NCBI GenBank assembly: GCA_036924085.1
Contig: JAVGWX010000006.1
Location: 36,507,533-36,571,532 of the forward strand
DNA: 64,000 nucleotides
DNA from: Ariolimax columbianus
Lineage: Eukaryota; Mollusca; Gastropoda; Stylommatophora; Arionidae
Direction of reading: 5' to 3'
In this document: positions 56,518-64,000 of the stretch, piece by piece
Layout of the letters: each line of letters opens with the position of its first letter
Numbering within the stretch: the first letter of the stretch is position 1
The notes under the pieces: generated by a model
Seen by the model: only the letters and a program-made list of their open reading frames with translations
The model's database searches: none
Told to the model about the DNA's origin: nothing
Translations under genes and position numbers: made by a program

Positions 56518-57512
56518 AATAGAATCAATCACATGCAGGTACAAGAGAAATGCGACAGGATAAAAGACTAATAATCCATATCGGAAATCAATATCAATAT
56601 GTACTAAACCAAACTACTTAAACTTAACACTATTAATAAAGAACAGTTACGCTGGAGAGAGAATAGTTGGAAGTGTGGCCTTGACCTATTTAACACGTTA
56701 AGCGGTACAACTGCAGATGTTAAAACCAGAATTAGAAAGGCAGCACAGGGGGATCCAGAGAAAACATAATTCACACAAAGGTTAGAAAATTCAACAACAG
56801 TGCCGAGTTGATGCTGTTGTATTGCATCTACAATGTGGAGAACGACCAATACACACCAAAGTTAACTGATTCCTGCGGAGGTTAATGGGCATACACAGGT
56901 AGGACATGGCGAGGAATTAAGACCTGTGGGAAAGGAGAGAACAACAGCCTCTGGAATAGGACCTTTGCACAAAGAGAATGTGAACGAGGACTACGATTAA
57001 ATAGTTACACCTGTTGAGAGACAGAAACATTAGCCCAGCCAAATGTGATCATTGCTTGCCTATGTTACGCGAGCAGCGATGGATTCTGATTTATTTCGAT
57101 ATAATCAGTTGCCTTTTCGTTATTTCCATGCATTTTATTTTATGCATTTTAAAAGACACAGTATTCTGGGAAGGTATTCAAAGGATATGTTAGACTGCTG
57201 AAGGGTTCTATAGGATTTATGAGACTGTTGATTTGGCCCACAAGTTTTATTAGGGGTCCAGGACGTACAAAAATGTAAAACACCTCTGGATTATAACCAC
57301 ACAAAAATGGGGCACAAACAACACGCAATTAGTGATTGTTACTGATTCAGAACATGTAGAAAGAGAATCAAGAATAATGTTCAAAGAAAGGCCACAGAAC
57401 AAAGTCGTGATCCAAGCACACATATAAACTTTCTAATATGCAAAGGAGAAAAGCGGCCTTTTTTTCCTTAGCCTTATAAATCTGCCTTGGGAACACAGCA
57501 ATTTTAACAATC
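56518..57512. other. No recognised gene
   Basis: A plus-strand reading near 56635-56770 (KEQLRWRENSWKCGLDLF) is not one I recognise. The rest is AT-rich. Confidence 0.4.
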
Positions 57513-57658
57513 ACCGAAATGATAGAAGAATGTTACAACTGGATTAAAATAGTCAGGCATTACCGAAATGATAGAAGTGATTCAACTGGATTAAAATAGT
57601 CAGGCATCACCGAAATGATAGAATAATGATACAGCTGGATTAAAATAGTCAGGCATTA
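57513..57658. repeat. 49-bp tandem repeat, 3 copies
   Basis: Unit ACCGAAATGATAGAAGAATG plus TTACAACTGGATTAAAATAG and TCAGGCATT. Confidence 0.88.
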
Positions 57659-57689
57659 CTTATTTATTCCATTGAAAACCAGTACTTAC

Positions 57690-57960
57690 TTCCTTTCCAT
57701 GTCCAAGCTCCACGTCATTAAGAATGCATTCAGTATTCGACGACATGGATCGCCCTGTCATCTGCCGTCAGCATGTCGCACCTATTGCATGTTCCCTGGA
57801 GGTTGGGGTAGGTCATCAGGTGGTCTGGGTCCTGTATTGCGCAACGTTCACATGTATCCTCCTTTGTGTATCAGCATCTCTTCATGTTCATTTTGCGCCG
57901 TGATACACCAGTTTGGAGTATGTTTAGTGACTTCCATGTTGTGTATGGTAGATGATGTCT
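57690..57960 (-). mobile_element. LINE-K: C-terminal Cys motif fragment
   Basis: Minus strand reads EDTCERCAIQDPDHLMTYPN, then LQGTCNRCD and AIHVVEY. The C-x-x-C, then D-H-L, then C order fits the C-terminal zinc motif of some Jockey-like LINEs; the usual Cys after HL is Tyr here. Upstream sequence is too decayed to read. Confidence 0.5.
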
Positions 57961-57974
57961 AGGGGCAGGTTCCT

Positions 57975-58335
57975 TCCGAAGTTCAATCTCTGGGGCTTGC
58001 ATCAATTCGTGCTGTCTCTGGGGCATGCATCAATTCGTGCCGTCTCTGGGGCCTGCATCAATTTGTGCCATCTCTGGGGCGTGCATCAATTCGTGCCATC
58101 TCTGGGGCCTGCATCAATTCGTGCTGTCTCTTGGGCCTGCATCAATTCGTGCCGTCTCTGGGGCCTGCATCAGTTCGTGCCATCTCTGGGGCCTGCATCA
58201 ATTCGTGCCGTCTCTGGGGCCTGCATTAATTCGTACCGTCTCTGGGGCCTGCATGAATCCGTGCCGTCTCTGAGGGCCTGCATCAATTCGTGCCGTCTCT
58301 GGGGCGTGCATCAATTCGTGCCGTCTCTCGATAAG
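57975..58335. repeat. 28-bp minisatellite, about 13 copies
   Basis: Unit GGGGCCTGCATCAATTCGTG plus CCGTCTCT. Because 28 is not a multiple of 3, the frame cycles every three units, giving a 28-residue repeat in a 154-codon frame. Confidence 0.92.
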
Positions 58336-58547
58336 GCTGATATAAGGCTTGTCTGTATCGGCTTTGTTTATTTTATGAAGCTATGCCTGGATTTGAGTCG
58401 TGTGCTCTGTACTTGATGTCCAAACATTGGTTGTCTTGGGTCGTGCTCCTATTTTTCTCGATCGATTTCTGCTGCGACGCTTCTTCTGATCTCGGGTGGG
58501 GCTATGCTAATTATGGGATGTATTCTATCGATTGGGATTGGAATGAT

Positions 58548-59285
58548 GAGACTAACGTCTGGTCAGGCAAAACACACTGATCAGGCAATGTTAGTCAGGG
58601 TCAGGCAAAACACACTGATCAGGCAATGTTAGTCAGGGTCAGGCAAAACACACTGATAAGGCAATGTTAGTCAGGGTCAGGCAAAACACACTGATCAGGC
58701 AATGTTAGTCAGGGTCAGGCAAAACACACTGATCAGGCAATGTTAGTCAGGGTCAGGCAAAACCCACTGATCAGGCAATGTTAGTCAGGGTCAGGCAAAA
58801 CACACTGATCAGGCAATGTTAGTCAGGGTCAGGCAAAACACACTGATCAGGCAATGTTAGCCAGGGTCAGGCAAAACACACTGATCAGGCAATGTTAGTC
58901 AGGGTCTGGCAAAACACACTGATCAGGCAATGTTAGTCAGGGTCAGGCAAAACACACTGATCAGGCAATGTAAGTCAGGGTCAGGCAAAACACACTGATC
59001 AGACAATGTTAGCCAGGTTCAGGAGAAATATACTGGCTAAGACCGTCACCTGACCTACTCGTTGGTTGTCCTGGAAATGGGCTTTTGTCGAGGACAACAG
59101 TCTGGCTAACAAGGTGAGGTTCGACGTGACCCCCTTAGTAGTGAGCGACACGCAAATGAAGCCTAGCATAGCACAACCGCCAGGAGGACTCCGGTCCATC
59201 TTTATCAGCACGCTCGCGATATGGGGAAAACTACAGCAACCCGCCACTTAACGTTCTTTTCAGGACGCACAAAAGAGTAACCTAC
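58548..59285 (+). mobile_element. Family T copy with about 12 core units
   Basis: Starts GAGACTAACGTCTGGTCAGG. Core units (GGTCAGGCAAAACACACTGA plus TCAGGCAATGTTAGTCAG) are almost identical, unlike those at 50886. 3' body: AAGACCGTCACCTGACC, GAGCGACACGCAAATGAAGC, AGCACAACCGCCAGGAGGAC, ATCAGCACGCTCGCG, then GCACAAAAGAGTAACC. Confidence 0.88.
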
Positions 59286-59327
59286 TCATTATGGGCATTC
59301 GAACCAACAACATCATCATCATGCTGT

Positions 59328-60378
59328 GTGGGTGTTAGGCACCCTGATACTATCCGACATGCCTCATTTGTTGCTGAGTGGGTGTTAGGCACCCTGATAC
59401 TATCCGACCCGCCTCATTTGTTGCTGTGTGGGTGTTAGGCACCCTGATACTATCCGACCCGCCTCATTTGTTGCTGTGTGGGTGTTAGGCACCCTGATAC
59501 TATCCGACCCGCCTCATTTGTTGCTGTGTGGGTGTTAGGCACCCTGATACTATCCGACCCGCCTCATTTGTTGCTGTGTGGGTGTTAGGCACCCTGATAC
59601 TATCCGACCCGCCTCATTTGTTGCTGTGTGGGTGTTAGGCACCCTGATACTATCCGACCCGCCTCATTTGTTGCTGTGTGGGTGTTAGGCACCCTGATAC
59701 TATCCGACCCGCCTCATTTGTTGCTGTGTGGGTGTTAGGCACCCTGATACTATCCGACCCGCCTCATTTGTTGCTGTGTGGGTGTTAGGCACCCTGATAC
59801 TATCCGACCCGCCTCATTTGTTGCTGTGTGGGTGTTAGGCACCCTGATACTATCCGACCCGCCTCATTTGTTGCTGTGTGGGTGTTAGGCACCCTGATAC
59901 TATCCGACCCGCCTCATTTGTTGCTGTGTGGGTGTTAGGCACCCTGATACTATCCGACCCGCCTCATTTGTTGCTGTGTGGGTGTTAGGCACCCTGATAC
60001 TATCCGACCCGCCTCATTTGTTGCTGTGTGGGTGTTAGGCACCCTGATACTATCCGACCCGCCTCATTTGTTGCTGTGTGGGTGTTAGGCATCCTGATAC
60101 TATCCGACCCGCCTCATTTGTTGCTGTGTGGGTGTTAGGCACCCTGATACTATCCGACCCGCCTCATTTGTTGCTGTGTGGGTGTTAGGCACCCTGATAC
60201 TATCCGACCCGCCTCATTTGTTGCTGTATGGGTGTTAGGCACCCTGATACTATCCGACCCGCCTCATTTGTTGCTGTGTGGGTGTTAGGCACCCTGATAC
60301 TATCCGACCCGCCTCATTTGTTGCTGTGTGGGTTTTAGGCACCCTGATACTATCCGACCCGCCTCATTTGTTGCTGTG
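59328..60378. repeat. 50-bp satellite-like array, about 21 copies, very uniform
   Basis: Unit GGTGTTAGGCACCCTGATAC plus TATCCGACCCGCCTCATTTG and TTGCTGTGTG. Only a handful of single-base variants (near 59358, 59384, 60091, 60228, 60333). Unit contains TTAGGCACCCTGATACTATC; GC about 54%. Confidence 0.96.
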
Positions 60379-61111
60379 TCGACAAGTTTCGCATTTAATT
60401 TGTTCCAGACTGAATTTGAAATATAAGGCTGCAACAGTCACACAATTTTTTTCCATTTGGACGTCTTCATGAATTCGGTCCTCTAATGCGCCTTTATGTG
60501 ACAACTGTATCATTAGTGTTCTTCATTGTGTGTTTCTTGAATAGCGATTCTTCGTAAAACGGAAAAAATACATCAATTGAAGATCAAAAGTCGATTTAAA
60601 AGAATAAAACTATGGTTCAGTGACCGCACGCAAAAATAAAATTAAACCCCAGGTTGCGGTAGGAATGACTTCATGAGGCACAAAGAACAAAAGATCACAA
60701 GAAATCACATCCAAATATGACTTGACCGATATACAATACGGTTTGCGATGGCAGCCGTTAGCAGGAAGTGGTTAGAAATGGCAACCGTGACTCACACTTT
60801 CTGTATATATACAGAATTGCCTAATATTCTATCAGGCTGATTATTGCTTGATGTATTGTAGCCTAACGCTATAATGTTGTTCTGCAATTTCATGTGGTCG
60901 ACCTTTAGAATGTACTATTTCGTGTCTTCCCTCAGTTGGGACTCACATTTTACTATTAGTAGTAACTTTGTGGGTGGTTTCTTTCTTACGGCTTAGTGGG
61001 TCAACACAAGGTACATTCATAAGGATTATCCCTGTTCATATTTATCCTAAACAGCAGTACATAACATGCACTCTGCCTTTGGAGGCACTAGTCAACGTTA
61101 TAAGGTCAATG
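60379..61111. other. No gene; palindrome-arm-like stretch at 60720-60790
   Basis: ATACGGTTTGCGATGGCAGC and GGAAGTGGTTAGAA match one arm of the palindrome at 63746-63878. CAGTACATAACATGCACTCTG near 61053 loosely resembles 38790. Otherwise nothing. Confidence 0.5.
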
Positions 61112-61386
61112 ATGCGACAGCGTGGGCTAGTGGTTAAGTGACACGGCTCACATCCCTAAGGTGCTGGATTCGATCCCCATGACAGCACAGGCCGTTACCT
61201 CGGGGAAGCAACCCTTAGAAAATACATGGGAAAGCAGACCCTTACATAAAATGCATGCCGAAGTCGAATGCACTGGGCCGATAGGCGCAAAAAATCAAAA
61301 TCGAAGGGCAACGCACACCCGCCTTGGGGAATATGGAAATGTGGCCAACGCAAATAAAAAATAATTTTAAAATTTTAAAAAATATA
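61112..61386 (+). mobile_element. SINE-2: tRNA-derived SINE with possible 7-bp TSD
   Basis: AGCGTGGGCTAGTGGTTAAG (A box), GGTGCTGGATTCGATCCCC (B box), CTCGGGGAAGCAACCC, then TGCATGCCGAAGTCGAATGC. It ends in an A-rich AAATAAAAAATAATTTT run. GTCAATG occurs at 61105-61111 and 61387-61393. Confidence 0.9.
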
Positions 61387-62074
61387 GTCAATGCATGAGA
61401 TTTAGCTACTGGGCTTTTCTCGTTAACACCTCTCAAACGGTACCTCCGTATCGGTGGTGATATTTATTATCATTTCCATTCCTGTGTCAAGATTAGACGT
61501 GTGCATACTTTTAATGCTCCACCTTTAGTCTCTCTGTATTTTTAACACGCTTTGTACCATATCATTGCGTCAGGGTCAGCGAACCAGAGCTGTACAAAAC
61601 ACGTTTCCACCTCCAAGTAGTGGTCCTGAAAACAAGCTGCACCCGAGTATGATGACCCAGAAAACATGGATCACATACCGATGACGAACTTGGCCCTAAT
61701 TACATAACCTTTGGTAATCAAAACATTGCTTTAAAAAAAAGCACACGTTATCTCGCACCCGCCTACCGATAAGAATGACAACCAGTTGTCTCGATATAAC
61801 ATTACTGTCCCACCGAATTGGGTCTAATAAATACCGTGGTACACAGTCAACAAAACTTGCTATCTGGGATAACTAAGTCAACTCCTTAATCAAACTCCGT
61901 GATACACAACACCGTCACAAGCCAAATCATGCAACGTGCGAGAAGGACAGGATATCAGAATGTTTGTTCGTCTGTCATCTATTCACCCACGATGGATGTT
62001 CATCATATGTTCTGGAATGAGGTAAGTTAAAAAGTGTGCAGTTTTTGTTTGTTTTTGTTTGTTTGTCTTTTGGT
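61387..62074. other. No gene seen
   Basis: Unique-looking DNA. Confidence 0.5.
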
Positions 62075-62400
62075 GGGGGGGGGGGGGGGGGAGAGAAGAG
62101 GAAGGACGTATCATTGACTCGAGTGGCGTACATGACAAACCAAAATTACTCTCCTTCTGGAGGTCGTATCATTGACAAGAGTGGCGTACATGACAAACCA
62201 AAATGATTCTCCTTCTTCTTGGGGATGTATCATTGACACGAGTGACGTACATGACAAACCAAAATGATTCTCCTTCTGGAAGACGTATCATTGACAAGAG
62301 TGGCGTACATGACAAACCAAAATGTTTCTCCTTCTTCTTTGGGACGTATCATTGACACGAGTGGCGTACATAACAAACCAAAATGATTCTCCTTCTTCTG
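62075..62400. repeat. G-run plus 55-61 bp minisatellite, 5 copies
   Basis: About 17 G (62075-62091), then units of GTATCATTGACACGAGTGGC plus GTACATGACAAACCAAAATG and ATTCTCCTTCTTCTTGGGGAC with indels in the CTT part. Confidence 0.85.
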
Positions 62401-62419
62401 CGACTATTTCGCATTCAGA

Positions 62420-62690
62420 CTTGGACTCCGGATCTTGATCTTGATATTGGTGGACCATTCCTCAGCGCAGATGTGGGTCCCAACTACCGTCTCCAGCAGA
62501 CCCTGTCTTGGGCCACGCAAGACCAGTGCATGCTAAGCCATACACCAGAGGCAACTCTGATGTTATTGTGTACAGCAAGGGAGTCTGAAAAAGGCATTGC
62601 AGATCTTCCCCGCGGTCTTTGTTTGCGTCGAGTGTACCAGACTGCTGTCGTCGTGCGCTACTGACCATCGTATTGTCGCAACATGTGACC
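62420..62690 (+). repeat. Dispersed repeat shared with 19280-19526
   Basis: See 19280. It extends further to GTACCAGACTGCTGTCGTCG, matching a piece near 8030. Confidence 0.6.
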
Positions 62691-62867
62691 TGCCTCTTTA
62701 TGGTTTGCCTTTCTCTACATAAATTTACCACATCTTTCATTAAGTACAATGGTTGTATGTCAGAGTTGTGGAACTTTTGTAATATTCTGCGGGCCGCACT
62801 ACAGTCTGAATATTTTGCTTTCGCTTCTTACCGGAGACATTGATGCGTTCGATCGCATTGTATTATA

Positions 62868-63621
62868 AGAGGGGGCTTCAAATGAAAACCCTAAAAGTGG
62901 GATAGAAATTAGAAAAACCATGCCTTTTTATTGTAATTTGTTAATATGGTTGCTAAGGATGTCAAGAGTGTCCTATGCGTGCCATGGCGGTGCAGACAAA
63001 CAGCATGACGTCATAATTGCAGTTAAAAGATGGCTACCTCACTATTGACATGTACCAAAGAAGAGCAGTGTTCTTTTATCTATTTTTTTTAGCAGTGAAG
63101 GAGTGAAACCTATAGAAATGCATCGGCGAATAAAGGTCCAATATGGTGACGCATGCCTTTCATTCCAGCAAGTGTATGAGTGGAGCAGGAGGTTTCAAAA
63201 TTGCGTGAGTTCTGTGACAAACCGTTCACGGCCGGATTCAGGCACACTGAGAAGTGATCAAAGAGTCGATTGCAACCGTTGATCGCCTAACGCATTGTAA
63301 ACGAGAATCGCCGATTGACTGTGAATGAAATGGGTGCATCACCGTACTGGACTTTCATTCACCAATGAATTTATATAAAGCTGTCAACCCTTAGCTTCTC
63401 AAAAAACGGACGACAGAACGATGTTTCTCTAAACTGTATGTCAATAGTGGGGCGGCCATCTTTTAACTGAAATTATAACGTCATGTTGTTCATCTGCATC
63501 GTAATAGCACGCGTAGAACAATCTTGTCATCCTTAGCAACCATATTAACAAGTTACAATACAAAGGCATAATTGTTCTCTTTTCTATCCGACTTTTAAGG
63601 TTTTCATTTGAAACCCCCTCG
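62868..63621 (+). mobile_element. Mariner-like element, internally deleted, 188-bp TIRs
   Basis: Left TIR 62868-63055 (AGAGGGGGCTTCAAATGAAA) and right TIR 63435-63621 are inverted and about 80% alike, flanked by TA (62866-62867, 63622-63623). Between them, 63090-63260 encodes SEGVKPIEMHRRIKVQYGDA, then QQVYEWSRRFQN and SRPDSGT, the N-terminal helix-turn-helix DNA-binding region of mariner-family transposases (as in SETMAR). The DDD catalytic domain is absent. Frames break after about 63265. The 97-codon minus-strand frame over the right TIR is chance. Confidence 0.85.
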
Positions 63622-63745
63622 TACAAATCACACCAGGTCAACAACAAAACCAAACCCACGTTACGTCTGCAAAACACACCGCCATTATTAACAAGGAACA
63701 AGCGAAGACAACAATTCGCAACAGCAACAAACAAGTCTAAAAATA

Positions 63746-63878
63746 AGATAGATATACGATACGGTTTGAGTCGGCAGCCATTACCAGGAAGTGGTTAGAA
63801 CTGGCATGCCGGAACTCTTTCCTGACCACCTTCTGGTAATGACCGTCAGCTCAAACCGCATTGAATACCTACCTATCT
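63746..63878. repeat. Imperfect palindrome, about 60-bp arms (MITE-like)
   Basis: Left arm: GGTTTGAGTCGGCAGCCATT, ACCAGGAAGTGGTTAGAA. Right arm (reverse complement): GGTTTGAGCTGACGGTCATT, ACCAGAAGGTGGTCAGGAA. About 12 bp loop centred on GGCATGCCGG. A related arm lies at 60720-60790. Confidence 0.7.
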
Positions 63879-64000
63879 TACATGAAGTTGTTTAATTTTG
63901 TTGTTTGAGATTTGTTAAATTTGTAATTGGTTCATTGTCCATAATGTGTGCTTATATCTTTCTTGTAGCGACGTTGTTGTCCGAAGCTCATGGGGTGGAG

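Noticed and set aside
57952..58416. 154-codon frame with a 28-residue repeat (GACINSCRLW-like)
   Set aside because: A 28-bp minisatellite cycling through three frames.
59328..60378. Possible CRISPR-like array
   Set aside because: Units are contiguous 50-bp copies with no unique spacers, in a eukaryotic context.

Overview
This 64 kb window looks like intergenic or intronic DNA from an animal genome rich in transposons. I found no credible host protein gene, rRNA or free-standing tRNA gene. The mix of CR1/L2-like, I-like (RNase H-bearing) and endonuclease/zinc-finger LINEs, tRNA-headed SINEs and abundant 20-125 bp minisatellites suggests a lophotrochozoan, most likely a mollusc. That assignment is inference from family resemblance, not a database result.

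Layout. 0-11 kb: the 3' end of a CR1/L2-like LINE (family A), a SINE-1 copy whose 5' part has expanded into a 33-bp minisatellite, LINE-F and LINE-C fragments, a long TA/GATA microsatellite, another SINE-1 and a 65-bp minisatellite. 11-23 kb: a 53-bp array with three-unit higher-order structure, a dead Tc1-like transposase, several LINE-D pieces (endonuclease, RT, terminal zinc finger) hit by two SINE-1 insertions with clean target-site duplications (TSDs), and about 950 bp of GAT/GGT microsatellite. 23-36 kb: a minus-strand LINE-E split by a plus-strand LINE-B, a long LINE-A, LINE-H, a LINE-C with a 13-bp TSD, two minisatellites, an inverted pair of LINE-A pieces and a diverged RNase H fragment. 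36-49 kb: LINE-D, LINE-I and SINE-3 pieces, many minisatellites, a short LINE-B with TSD, and an inverted SINE-1 pair. 49-64 kb: four copies of a dispersed family (family T) with a variable-length 38-bp tandem core, two SINE-2 copies, two more LINE-B copies with TSDs, a very uniform 50-bp array, and an internally deleted mariner-like element with long terminal inverted repeats (TIRs).

How the parts relate. LINE-B (I-like RT plus RNase H) is the youngest autonomous family by appearance: four 5'-truncated copies have exact TSDs and GAA tails. SINE-1 also ends in a GAA tail, so it may use the same machinery. SINE-1 and SINE-2 share a central core despite different heads.

The strongest theme is that several minisatellites were born inside transposons. 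A short SINE or LINE segment, often the last codons of the LINE ORF, became tandemly amplified. In SINE-1 the ancestral element already carries two short direct repeats exactly one period (33 bp) apart. Family letters (LINE-A to K, SINE-1 to 5, family T) are local names for this window.
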